The position numbers and the translations under genes are program-made. From Flavobacterium rhamnosiphilum (GTDB lineage: Bacteria; Bacteroidota; Bacteroidia; Flavobacteriales; Flavobacteriaceae), in the NCBI RefSeq assembly GCF_004349195.1, contig NZ_SMLG01000009.1, forward strand, positions 88,167 through 152,166: a stretch of DNA of 64,000 nt, in the 5' to 3' direction. Of the stretch, positions 8,574 through 16,668 are shown one piece after another; the stretch's first letter is position 1; each line of letters opens with the position of its first letter. Below the pieces are notes generated by a model. The model worked only from the letters and a program-made list of their open reading frames with translations. It ran no database searches and was not told the origin of the DNA.

Positions 8574-10121
8574 TTAATTATAATACTGTTTTCCTCTTAT
8601 GTTACCGTGAATTGGAAGTTCCTGCTCAGGTTCTTGTTCAAATTCAATATGATCTAAGTTGTTTTCTAAAATATTTTGGATGGTCTTAAAATTGTAAATT
8701 TTAAAATCAAGTGCCCGCTTACAGGCATTTATTAATCGCTCTTTCCCTACCTTTTTTTCGAAGTTTAATATTCCCAAACAACTTTTATAAGCCTGTTCAG
8801 GATGGTTTCTACTTTCGATTATTTGCATAATATATTCTGCTACTGACTCGTCAATACTACTGGCCCAATCAATGAAGCGGGCAGCACTCCACTGGGCTAC
8901 AAATTGATGCGTGCTGGCTAAATGTTCCGGGGTTGTGGTATAGATATAAGGTTTGTAATTCCTTGGATGGATGGCTATTCGATTGTATTTGTGATAGATC
9001 TCTACCGTTGATTTGGTATACAATAGTTTCGCTTTTTTCTTGACATATTGATACGGAACACTGTAGTAATTTTTGTCCTGACTTAATTGAACATGTCCGT
9101 TTTGCATCACTGTTGCAAAGGATTGGTATTTGATTTCAAAACGTTCTTGTGGTAATGGACTTAGTTTTTGTTGCTCATCTTCTAAAAATAATTCTATCCG
9201 AGAGTACGGACGTCCTGTGAGTTTTCGACTATTATGAGCATCTAATAAATCCCATATTTGCTGGTTTAATTCTTCCAGAGAAAAGAATTTAGTTTCTTTT
9301 AGATTTACATAAATCCTTCGATACAAGATCTTGACAGCTCCTTCAACCAATGACTTATCTCTTGGTTTGTAAGCCCTGGCAGGCAAGATTGTAGTTTGGT
9401 AATGTTCGGCTAAATCAGCCAAGGTTTCATTAATTGTGGGTTCAAAACGACTACTTTTTATTACTGCAGATTTTAAATTATCCGGAACAATTGCCGCAGG
9501 AGTACCTTCAAAAAAACGCATAGCATTTTCTACCGAAGTAACAAAATCTTCTTTTTGCTGGCTCATGGAAGCTTCTGCATAGGTGTATTGGCTGGCTCCC
9601 AATATGGCTACAAAAAATTGTACTTCTTTGATTTCTCCCGTGTCTTTATCAATAATGGAGAGTGTTTTTCCAGCATAATCCACATACATTTTATCACCAG
9701 CTTTGTGATTCATATGCATCACTGGATTGACTCGTTTGCTCCATGTTTTATAATGATATCCAAATTGCGAGCTTCTGTAACCATTAGGATTTAGGGCAAT
9801 ATATTGCTCCCACATATGGTGTATAGTAATGCCAACTTTTTTTAGTTCGCGTTCCATTTTAGGAAAAAAATCATAAAGAATCTGCAGTTTGGGACTGATT
9901 GATTCCACGGTAGTGTGTGAGAACAAAAGTTCTAACTCAGCATCTGTTTTTTCGTTAATTACTTCAAAACTTAATCCTAGCACTTCAAATAAAGAAATAT
10001 ACTTCTTTACCGTATTTCTAGAAATAGATAAGTACTTACTTATGAATAACTTACTTTTCCCGTTACAGTAGAATTTAATTGCTTTTCTAATTTTACTCAT
10101 GTCTGTTATTTTGTTTGCCAT
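8574..10121 (-). CDS. istA: IS21 transposase IstA
   Basis: A 515-residue protein. It has an N-terminal HTH (KAIKFYCNGKSKLFISKYLS and the following NTVKKY), an RNase H-fold DDE integrase core starting at MYVDYAGKT (about 158) with a second Asp in VPDNLKSAV, and a C-terminal beta-barrel-like domain (YQSFATVMQNGHVQLSQDKN). Length is normal for IstA. The pairing with istB and the multi-copy ends supports IS21 family membership. Confidence 0.95.
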   Translation of the reverse strand: MANKITDMSKIRKAIKFYCNGKSKLFISKYLSISRNTVKKYISLFEVLGLSFEVINEKTDAELELLFSHTTVESISPKLQILYDFFPKMERELKKVGITIHHMWEQYIALNPNGYRSSQFGYHYKTWSKRVNPVMHMNHKAGDKMYVDYAGKTLSIIDKDTGEIKEVQFFVAILGASQYTYAEASMSQQKEDFVTSVENAMRFFEGTPAAIVPDNLKSAVIKSSRFEPTINETLADLAEHYQTTILPARAYKPRDKSLVEGAVKILYRRIYVNLKETKFFSLEELNQQIWDLLDAHNSRKLTGRPYSRIELFLEDEQQKLSPLPQERFEIKYQSFATVMQNGHVQLSQDKNYYSVPYQYVKKKAKLLYTKSTVEIYHKYNRIAIHPRNYKPYIYTTTPEHLASTHQFVAQWSAARFIDWASSIDESVAEYIMQIIESRNHPEQAYKSCLGILNFEKKVGKERLINACKRALDFKIYNFKTIQNILENNLDHIEFEQEPEQELPIHGNIRGKQYYN

Positions 10122-10194
10122 AATCCGTATTTTTTTAACGAATGTATGGTGCTAACAACATGAAAAAGTTAGTAGTTTTTAATGTCCAATTTTA

Positions 10195-10290
10195 CCCCAA
10201 AATTAGGTGGTCAATTTGAACTGGAAAGTGGTGGTCAGTTTGCTCCGAAACTGGTGGTCAATTTGCACTGGAATAGGGTGGTCAATTTGA
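10195..10290 (-). repeat. IS21 end, istA side: multiple GGTGGTC boxes
   Basis: Four GGTGGTCAATTTG-like units mirror the boxes at the istB end. This end is inverted relative to 7671-7757. Confidence 0.75.
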
Positions 10291-10310
10291 CCGGTTTTTC
10301 CAGAATACAT

Positions 10311-10340
10311 ATAAAAAGCCACCAAAATTTAGGTGACTTA
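10311..10340 (-). terminator. Terminator of the toxin-antitoxin operon
   Basis: On the minus strand GTCACC and GGTGGC form a stem with two G-T pairs around an AT loop, followed by TTTTTA. It lies just after the stop codon of the 150-residue gene and just outside the IS21 border. Confidence 0.6.
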
Positions 10341-10350
10341 ACTTCATTAT

Positions 10351-10803
10351 TTAAATAAATCCGTATTTCTTTTTGAGAATTGGCAGAATAGTTGTTGCAC
10401 TTTTTATTGTTTGATAAACATCTGTTAAAAGAGCCACATCGATATTTCCCACTACTCTTTCAGGGTTAGTAATTAAAAAATCAATAATTTCTTGTTTAGG
10501 AAATTCTTTCAAATCACTACAATTAATATAACTATCATGCGCTAAAAAACCATGTCTTGCTCTATCAATTTGCAAATGAAGACTTTGTAAATATGATGTT
10601 GGAGCTACGTTTTGATTTACTTCTGTGTTAATAATTACATAAGCCACAGCCATCTCCATGTTGTTAATCCCAACAATAATTATGTATTTGTCATAATTGA
10701 CTTGAATATCTATCAATTTAATCAACAGAGCATTACCGATATTTATATTTCTTTCGGCAAACTGTTCTTTTAAATTATCTGGAAATAAATCACCTAAACT
10801 CAT
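10351..10803 (-). CDS. Putative toxin paired with a Panacea-type antitoxin
   Basis: A 150-residue cytosolic protein with no signal peptide. Its ATG overlaps the stop codon of the upstream Panacea-like gene (ATGA), so the two are translationally coupled, as in toxin-antitoxin pairs. The central part is strand-rich (YIIIVGINNMEMAVAYVIIN). It is followed by RHGFLAHDSYINCSDLKEF and a helical C-terminus. The HDSYINCS stretch is reminiscent of MazF/PemK-like beta-barrel proteins, but I do not firmly recognise the fold. The toxin role is inferred from gene pairing only. Alternatives are an immunity-type or regulatory partner. Confidence 0.5.
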   Translation of the reverse strand: MSLGDLFPDNLKEQFAERNINIGNALLIKLIDIQVNYDKYIIIVGINNMEMAVAYVIINTEVNQNVAPTSYLQSLHLQIDRARHGFLAHDSYINCSDLKEFPKQEIIDFLITNPERVVGNIDVALLTDVYQTIKSATTILPILKKKYGFI

Positions 10804-11312
10804 GCAAGCTCAATGTTATCGTTAACCATTTGTTGGTTAATGTACATCAAGGTTTTGTCATCTGCCCCTATAGCTCTTGCCATATCAAGATAATCAATTG
10901 CCCAATTGGCTTTGTTGTAGGCATAATCATGAGACTTATCAGTCAAATCATCAAAAATTAAATTTTTATTTTCATTGATTGACTCTGTCAAACATTCAAT
11001 ATCACTCTCAGAAAGGTAGTCTAAGTTAACTTCTCTCAAAGGTTTGATAAAATATCTATTGTATTTAGCAACAATTTCTTCTAACCCTTGAATTTCTTCG
11101 TTTACTATATCTTTAATAAACGATGGGACAGGACCGTATTGCATTTTTACATAAGTATCGCCAACAATAGGACGACCATATTTTAATAAATGTTTTTGGT
11201 CTGCGAAGTATAGAATTTTGTATGTTTTGTGCGTATCAGCTTTCTCTAGTCGACTTATCACAAACAAAAGACTATTAACCGCTTTCTCTTTATGTAAATT
11301 AAAATTTTTCAT
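10800..11312 (-). CDS. Panacea/SocA-like (DUF4065) antitoxin domain protein
   Basis: A 170-residue protein. The N-terminus (KAVNSLLFVISRLEKADTHK, then KILYFADQKHLLKYGRPIVG and YVKMQYGPVPSFIKDI) matches the core of the Panacea/SocA antitoxin domain: a helix, the K-LYFAD motif and the Y-GPVP motif. Panacea proteins are antitoxins that neutralise many unrelated toxins encoded next to them. The gene is first in a two-gene unit and overlaps the next start by 4 bases. It sits between recombinase relics, as expected for a stabilising module on a mobile element. Confidence 0.75.
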   Translation of the reverse strand: MKNFNLHKEKAVNSLLFVISRLEKADTHKTYKILYFADQKHLLKYGRPIVGDTYVKMQYGPVPSFIKDIVNEEIQGLEEIVAKYNRYFIKPLREVNLDYLSESDIECLTESINENKNLIFDDLTDKSHDYAYNKANWAIDYLDMARAIGADDKTLMYINQQMVNDNIELA

Positions 11313-11445
11313 ATTTAGAAGGGTGCACTTTAGGTAAAGTGATTAATGCAAAGGTATAAAAAAATAAAAGCGCACAAGCTTTATTTTGAATAAATAGCTA
11401 ATTCCGTGCCAAATACGCCTTTTCACAAGTCTTTGAAAACAGAAA

Positions 11446-11565
11446 CTACAATGGGAAAAATTTAATAAATAGTTCCCGCTGTTCCAAACTATCCATCTTG
11501 ATATACTTCTCTGTAGCTCCAGTCCACTTGTGTCCAGCTAATTCTTGAACATCTTCTAACGTCAT
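11446..11565 (-). pseudogene. Tyrosine recombinase, C-terminal stump
   Basis: About 39 residues (MTLEDVQELAGHKWTGATEK and on) cover the last catalytic motif of XerC/D-like integrases: the GH box histidine and the nucleophilic tyrosine in TEKYI. The chain ends with a normal helical tail and stop. The rest of the catalytic domain, including both arginines, is absent; upstream sequence belongs to another relic (11575-11647). It is a truncated, non-functional integrase. Confidence 0.75.
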
Positions 11566-11574
11566 GGGTTTAAA

Positions 11575-11647
11575 TTTAAAGATCATCAATACAAACAATT
11601 TTATAATAATCATCCGGAAATTCGTTAGGCTTTTCAAGATTATCCGC
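11575..11647 (-). repeat. Decayed coding tail, copy A (pairs with 23578-23653)
   Basis: The minus-strand frame reads LEKPNEFPDDYYKIVCIDDL and then stop. A second copy in the same orientation at 23578-23653 reads LEKSNEFLEDYYKIVSVNDD-L-stop. Most bases match, and the only length difference is one whole codon. This shows both descend from the same protein-coding gene, whose identity I do not recognise. The two copies bracket the SusCD locus. Confidence 0.7.
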
Positions 11648-11692
11648 CCTCAATATTTGGATATTTTTTCTTTATTTTCCAGCACACCGCCC

Positions 11693-11756
11693 TTAATCCA
11701 ATGTCATAAATACAATTAAACCAAAAACATTGTTCACTTTTTTTAGTTAGATACTC
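11693..11756 (-). pseudogene. Second serine-recombinase C-terminal relic, frameshifted
   Basis: The sequence at 11731-11756 closely resembles the stretch encoding EYLTKKVN in the recombinase stump near 7050-7080. Here one extra A in the A-run shifts the frame. After correction it reads EYLTKKVNNVFGLIVF and then stop. It is a second decayed copy of the same recombinase family. Confidence 0.6.
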
Positions 11757-11903
11757 GTTTTTCCAAATACATCATTTATGCTTTGTAGAAGGTGAAATCT
11801 ATTTATGATTTTAGCCATAAATAAAAGAGCTGCTTTTCAGCAGCTCTTTGTCTTTCAAAAAAATAACTAATTCAAACTTCTACAATAAAATTAATGAAAG
11901 ACA

Positions 11904-12010
11904 TTACAATTGTTTATGGAATAGGAATGCCGTCTTAATTTGACAATTACCATTTTTATCTAATTTTGGATACTTTTTTATTACATCATTTACTTCTTTC
12001 AATGTAACGC
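11904..12010 (-). pseudogene. Coding-like fragment, unrecognised
   Basis: The minus-strand frame reads VTLKEVNDVIKKYPKLDKNG, then CQIKTAFLFHKQL and a stop. A stop codon lies just upstream and there is no plausible start. The composition looks like protein rather than chance, and a neighbouring frame continues upstream. It is likely the end of a decayed gene of unknown family. Confidence 0.35.
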
Positions 12011-12246
12011 GCTAAATATCTTTGGGTTATTTTTCTACATTTAAAAGAATCCGAAACTTCCTCAACAAACCTTAAAATAGTCCATGCCATAGTACTTTTA
12101 CCCGACTCCTAAACACTCAGAGATAATTTTTATAAAACAAAAAATAAGGCGGCTGATTTTTCGACTCGAAAAGCATACTGCGCAGTATCAGGAGTACGAT
12201 CGAAAACCTGTAACAGAGTAGATCATAAACATTAATACTTTTTATT

Positions 12247-12522
12247 ATGAGAACAAATTTTAAAAAACTGATGATGCCTTTGGCAGTCATCATTTTGGGA
12301 TCCATTGGAGCATTTGCAACAATGTCAATGGGTAGTGTAAAAGATGCACCGGGCGATAAGCGTGGTTACTTATTTGTGGATGCCCTGCACCCATGTGTTC
12401 AGAATATTATGTGTAGTACCATAGTAGATGACATCTGCAAGACACCATCGTTGCAGACATTAAAGGGCAAAATAAATGAAAGTGATACCTCTTGTCCACA
12501 AACACTTTACAAAAAAATATAA
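12247..12522 (+). CDS. DUF6520 family secreted cysteine-containing peptide
   Basis: A 91-residue protein. It has an N-terminal signal sequence (MRTNFKKLMMPLAVIILGSI, cleavage probably after AFA) and a mature part with four cysteines (C50, C56, C64, C83) in HPCVQNIMCS and TSCPQTLYKK. The pattern matches DUF6520, small exported proteins of Bacteroidota with no known function. It is convergent with the S9 peptidase/SusD/SusC genes and separated from them by a shared terminator. Association with a TonB uptake locus and a redox-like protein suggests a role outside the inner membrane, possibly as a substrate or partner of that locus; this is inference. Confidence 0.7.
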   Translation: MRTNFKKLMMPLAVIILGSIGAFATMSMGSVKDAPGDKRGYLFVDALHPCVQNIMCSTIVDDICKTPSLQTLKGKINESDTSCPQTLYKKI

Positions 12523-12546
12523 CGATCTTCGTTCTATTTTTAAAGT

Positions 12547-12579
12547 ACGATGCGGTTAATCAATGATTAACCGCATCGT
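12547..12579. terminator. Bidirectional terminator between DUF6520 and the S9 peptidase
   Basis: A 15-bp perfect stem (ACGATGCGGTTAATC and its complement) with a three-base loop lies between the two convergent stop codons. Confidence 0.75.
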
Positions 12580-12594
12580 TGTTTAGTATAAACT

Positions 12595-15222
12595 CTATTC
12601 CGGACTACTCCAGACTGGTTTGGGACAATCTTTAAGATAATGATTAAACCAATCCATAATTTTTGAACTCAGGTCAGCCTGACGAACCATATCCAAAATA
12701 ACATGGCCTTCTTTGGGATACCTCAGCATAACATGATTCTTTTTCAATCTCCTCATGGCCATATAAAAGATCATGCTTTGTTCTGGATTGACTTGCGTAT
12801 CAGAATCCCCAGTCCACGACAAAATCGGGCTTGAAAAATCACGGGCAAATGTAATAGCCGAATTTCTCCTATATCCTTCAGCATCTTCAAAAAGGGTCTT
12901 CCCCATGCGAAACTGCTGGTGTTCAAAACGCCAGGCATCAGGTGTCTTGTAATTCCATCCCATTGAAAGATAAAAACTGCCCATATCGGAAATGCCAGCA
13001 CCAGCTATAGCGGTCGCAAATAATTGCGTTTGCGAAGCAATGAAAAAAGTTTCATAACCTCCAAAGGATTGACCAATCAGACCTATTCTTGCAGGATCAA
13101 TACACCCCTTTGAAATAACAGCATTGGTGGCAGCAATCACACAATCTACCGCTGAAACACCCGGATCACCAATGGTATAATTGATATCGGGATGCAGTAC
13201 AAAGTATCCTTGGCTTGTCAAATTTGAAGTATTGTAGCCCGTTGTATTATACAAGGAGGGAACAATGTAGGTATGCAGAGAGTTCCCTTGTTTTTGATAA
13301 ATCCGCACCACCATTGGGTATTTTTTTTCAGGCTGATAGTCAAAAGGATAGAATAAAACCCCTTGCAAAGACTCCCCTGCCTTATTTTGATAGGAAATTA
13401 ACTCGGAATGCCCCCATGGATATTGACTGTGTTGAGGATTGCTTTTAAAAATAACCGCATCTTTCCATTTATCCCCAGAGACAACCACAATTTGTGGTGG
13501 CAAATCATAATCTTCCTGCCTGTAAAGAAAGATATTCTTATTTTTTGCTTTTTTAAGTCCGCTTAGTTTCTTATCCGTAAAAGTCTTGATGCTTAATTTT
13601 CCACTTGGAGACAAAACGGCATAACCACTCTTATCGTTGTCTTCGCTATGAGCATCCAATAGAATAGTACTGGCAGTATCAATCTCATTTCCTGTTTCTA
13701 CAAACCAAAGCTCGTCTATTGGCCTAACATTGCCAATGTCAGCAACACGAAAAATGATTCCCTCTTCCCTTCCCCTTGTCAGTCGTTTGCTCTCTGTACC
13801 ATCTATTGAAAACGACCAGAGGTCAAATTGGTCAAACAACAGTAACCTATTGCCATCGGCAGTCCAGCCTGCAAATCCGTAAGGACTTCTTGGTGCACTA
13901 AAATCTGCTTCGTAAGCAAGTGGTAGTGCAGATGGCATCGTAATATGGGTCTTGTTAGCAAAATTGTACACTTTCCATTCGTTTTCCCTAAAATAGGCGA
14001 CTGATTTTCCATTTGGCGAAAATACCAAAGCAGCATTTTCGAAAGGTACCTGATGTAAAAAAAGAGAGACTTCTCCACTAAGCAGATTGGTAACATAATA
14101 GTCTGCTTCAGGCCTTTCCTTGTCACTGGGTAAATAAGGAAATATATCTTTAGTAATAGCATACTGCTGATCTCCATTAAGCATATAAATATCCTGTTTT
14201 CCTCTACCGGCAACCATTATCCTGCCGCTAAGAGGTTCCCAAACACCCATTTTATTAACACCCTGTCTACCAGATTGCTTTAGATGTGGATACACGTTTG
14301 AATCTGATGCATTCCATACTTCAACATCTGATGTACTTACCTTATTACTCCTTTCCTCTTGATCCTTTAGCGTAAAAAAGACCCGCATCCCGTCATCCGA
14401 AACAATAAGAGAAGAACTCCTATTACCATTGAAATCAAATCCTTTAAGAGAACTGTTTTCTGTCATACTGAAACTGTAACTTTTCTGTTCGTGCACGGTA
14501 TAGAAAATAACTTCAGGCCCCGATGAACCAGTTTTTAGGATTGGCTGCCCTAAGAAAGCTACGGCATTGCTGTTCGGCTGCCAGACTGGATTGAAATACG
14601 CATAGTTGCCTGACGCTATTGTCTTCTTTTGAACTTTATGATCCAAAAAGACCAGCAATGTTACTTTCTTATTTCCACCGTCATTATGGCAATATACCAA
14701 TGAATTGCGATCTGGACTAATCATAGAGGAACTGACACTTTTTATGATTTCGATCACCGTACAATCTGAATCTAATACCTTTATGGTTGTTGTTCCGTCT
14801 TCTTCATTGGAAGTAAGTAACAGAAAACCTCCCTTGCCCGCAATCTGATAACTAGCAACACCTTCAATATTTTTTTCCTTCGCATTCATTAGGTTTGAAA
14901 TTCCTATTCTTTTATAAGGAAGCATATAAACAAACGAGTTGTCGTTAAAAAATTGTCCATCATACCCTTTTGCAACAGCCAAAACCTCTTTGCCTTTCGT
15001 ATTCCTTACAAACAACGTATCATTCCCTGAATCATAGACAAGCTGGTTCTGCACCCAATTGCCATTATCAGAGATACCCTCCCGGATCATTTGGCTCCAC
15101 TTACCATAGTCATCCTCTGTCAATAGCTTTACTTTCTTGACCTGCCCGAAAACCGGGCAGGCAGAAAGAAAACAAATTAAACTAATAAAGATGAAATTTT
15201 TAATGTTATAGACGGGCACCAT
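12595..15222 (-). CDS. S9 family prolyl-oligopeptidase-like serine peptidase
   Basis: An 875-residue protein with a signal peptide (residues about 1-26, ending VFGQ). It is therefore exported to the periplasm or envelope. The first two thirds form a WD40/beta-propeller-like region. The C-terminal alpha/beta hydrolase domain has the nucleophile Ser719 in GQSFGGYE, Asp808 in GDSDTQV and His840 in EGHVI, so the triad is complete. Peptidases of this kind cleave short peptides and are often paired with SusC/SusD import systems. Its ATG overlaps the SusD stop by one base (TGATG), giving translational coupling. G+C content is visibly higher than in the neighbouring FecR and sigma genes. Confidence 0.9.
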   Translation of the reverse strand: MVPVYNIKNFIFISLICFLSACPVFGQVKKVKLLTEDDYGKWSQMIREGISDNGNWVQNQLVYDSGNDTLFVRNTKGKEVLAVAKGYDGQFFNDNSFVYMLPYKRIGISNLMNAKEKNIEGVASYQIAGKGGFLLLTSNEEDGTTTIKVLDSDCTVIEIIKSVSSSMISPDRNSLVYCHNDGGNKKVTLLVFLDHKVQKKTIASGNYAYFNPVWQPNSNAVAFLGQPILKTGSSGPEVIFYTVHEQKSYSFSMTENSSLKGFDFNGNRSSSLIVSDDGMRVFFTLKDQEERSNKVSTSDVEVWNASDSNVYPHLKQSGRQGVNKMGVWEPLSGRIMVAGRGKQDIYMLNGDQQYAITKDIFPYLPSDKERPEADYYVTNLLSGEVSLFLHQVPFENAALVFSPNGKSVAYFRENEWKVYNFANKTHITMPSALPLAYEADFSAPRSPYGFAGWTADGNRLLLFDQFDLWSFSIDGTESKRLTRGREEGIIFRVADIGNVRPIDELWFVETGNEIDTASTILLDAHSEDNDKSGYAVLSPSGKLSIKTFTDKKLSGLKKAKNKNIFLYRQEDYDLPPQIVVVSGDKWKDAVIFKSNPQHSQYPWGHSELISYQNKAGESLQGVLFYPFDYQPEKKYPMVVRIYQKQGNSLHTYIVPSLYNTTGYNTSNLTSQGYFVLHPDINYTIGDPGVSAVDCVIAATNAVISKGCIDPARIGLIGQSFGGYETFFIASQTQLFATAIAGAGISDMGSFYLSMGWNYKTPDAWRFEHQQFRMGKTLFEDAEGYRRNSAITFARDFSSPILSWTGDSDTQVNPEQSMIFYMAMRRLKKNHVMLRYPKEGHVILDMVRQADLSSKIMDWFNHYLKDCPKPVWSSPE

Positions 15223-16658
15223 CAGTATCCTGGATTTTGAGGTTCCAAATTCGGGTTTAAACCTATTTCCGTTTCCGGAATTGGAAACAAGGCGTCATTG
15301 CTATCCCAGCCGGGTTTTACAGCCGAAAGTACCGGATCAATAACTCCAAATCGTTTCAGGTCAAAGAAGCGATGACCAAATTCGGTAAACAGTTCGATCC
15401 TTCTTTCCCGCAAGATAGCCTGCAGGATTTCATCCTGCGAAATGGCATTTGTATCAACAAGTCCTGCAGTATTGCGAATGATATTCAAATCTTCCTTGGC
15501 TCCAATCAGGTCACCTGCCCTAGCCCTGGCTTCCGCCCTGATTAGGTAAAGTTCACCGGTTCTGAAAATGATGGAAAATTCCATGGAGGTGGATGTATTT
15601 TCCTTTTGTTTGTATTTATAGGGATGATACCAAGTCTGGCTTCCGTTTGTCACTGCTTTGGTCCATGCAGCTTTACGAAGGTCGCCCGGCTCAAAACCCG
15701 ACATTAATCCCATGCTGATAGCCGAAAGCGGAGGTGTTCCGCCAGTAAAAATAAAAGTGGCACCTTCATAGGTGTTGCCACCTGCATTTTCAGGACTTAG
15801 TTGCCATACAGTAGTGGTACTGCTATTGAGAAAAATTTTCGAAAGATCGCTTTCAAATGCATACAGTTCCGTATTATTCAGCACGGCAGATGCAGCGTTT
15901 GATGCTTCATCCCATGATCCCTCATAAAGCGCTACACGGGCGAGTAAAGCCTGAGCCGTGTATTTATTGGGACGTGTTCGGTCTGCCACAACATAGTTTT
16001 CAGGCAACAGTAGAATGGCTGTTTCTAAATCAGCTTTTGCTTTCGCATAAACGTCAGCTACAGCATTTCTTGCAACATTGCTATTCGTCTTATAATCCGT
16101 CGTGCTTACATAAGGCACACCTCCAAAAACATTGGCAAGGTAAAAATGGATCAAGCTTCGCACAAAGAGCGCTTCTCCCTTTAGTTGATCCTTGTATTCC
16201 TGTGGAAGTGTCTTTGAGTGCTCTACTCCTTCTATAATCGCATTCACGGAATAAATTTGATTATAGCTACTGTCCCACAAGCTTTTTACATCAATATTTG
16301 CAGCGGTTAGCGAATTATTGTAATACGATAAGGTACTAAGATAGGATTCACCATAAAAATCAAGCTCATCACTATAGTTGCCCAGTGCAACCGAAAGACC
16401 GTCGGCAGAACCGGTCAATAATCCGGCTCCTCTTATTTTCGCATAAACTTCTGTCATCGCAGCGGTGGCAGTCGACTTTTCTTCAAAGACTCCATTGGCA
16501 ATAAGCTGGTCACTTGGAAGGTCAACTTCAACAAAGGAGTCGCAACTATGCAGCAACAAGACAAGCACAAGCACATATAGTGATAAAAAAAGGGAATTTC
16601 TACAGGCATGTATTGGAAGCCCTGAACAAATATTCTTACTATATTTTTTCATTTTCAT
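15222..16658 (-). CDS. SusD/RagB family nutrient-binding lipoprotein
   Basis: About 478 residues from the chosen start. A hydrophobic leader ends in a lipobox-like LLHSCDS, predicting lipidation and export to the cell surface. The N-terminal SusD-like helices carry TPR-like repeats (AYVV-type RSLIHFYLANVFGGVPYV is typical), and the RagB C-terminus ends with the family-type GHRFFDLKRFG and FPIPETEIGLNPNL. SusD proteins cap the SusC barrel and bind ligand. I chose ATG 16658 because a longer frame would start inside susC. The gene lies 10 bp after the SusC stop and is coupled to the peptidase. Confidence 0.93.
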   Translation of the reverse strand: MKMKKYSKNICSGLPIHACRNSLFLSLYVLVLVLLLHSCDSFVEVDLPSDQLIANGVFEEKSTATAAMTEVYAKIRGAGLLTGSADGLSVALGNYSDELDFYGESYLSTLSYYNNSLTAANIDVKSLWDSSYNQIYSVNAIIEGVEHSKTLPQEYKDQLKGEALFVRSLIHFYLANVFGGVPYVSTTDYKTNSNVARNAVADVYAKAKADLETAILLLPENYVVADRTRPNKYTAQALLARVALYEGSWDEASNAASAVLNNTELYAFESDLSKIFLNSSTTTVWQLSPENAGGNTYEGATFIFTGGTPPLSAISMGLMSGFEPGDLRKAAWTKAVTNGSQTWYHPYKYKQKENTSTSMEFSIIFRTGELYLIRAEARARAGDLIGAKEDLNIIRNTAGLVDTNAISQDEILQAILRERRIELFTEFGHRFFDLKRFGVIDPVLSAVKPGWDSNDALFPIPETEIGLNPNLEPQNPGY

Positions 16659-16668
16659 AAGATTTAAG

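Larger units (their letters stand above)
7671..10290 (-). mobile_element. IS21-family insertion sequence (istA-istB), about 2.6 kb
   Basis: istA and istB in the usual order are bounded by related inverted ends. Both begin with a version of TCAAATTGACCACC and contain several further GACCACC copies, the multiple terminal transposase sites typical of IS21. I set the borders where similarity between the two ends stops. I see no convincing target duplication, which agrees with loss of the recombinase 5' half and suggests a deletion next to the IS. Both genes look intact, so the element may still be active. Confidence 0.85.
11638..12246. other. Gene-poor relic region before the DUF6520 gene
   Basis: About 600 bp without an intact gene. 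It holds the recombinase relic at 11693-11756 and a hairpin at about 11826-11848 (AAAAGAGCTGC, loop, GCAGCTCTTT). A minus-strand coding-like fragment lies at 11904-12010. Near 12075-12110 a minus-strand stretch reads SGKSTMAWTILRFVEE, resembling a Walker A, but it is broken by stops and frame changes. I read the region as decayed mobile DNA. Confidence 0.55.

Noticed and set aside
7671..10290. Target-site duplication of the IS21 element
   Set aside because: The bases next to both ends (CAAATTCCAG on the left, CCGGTTTTTC on the right) do not form a convincing direct repeat, and the interrupted gene does not continue on the far side.
12117..12305. Minus-strand open frame overlapping the DUF6520 start
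   Set aside because: It overlaps the signal peptide of a well-supported gene, has no recognisable features and reads through an AT-rich leader.
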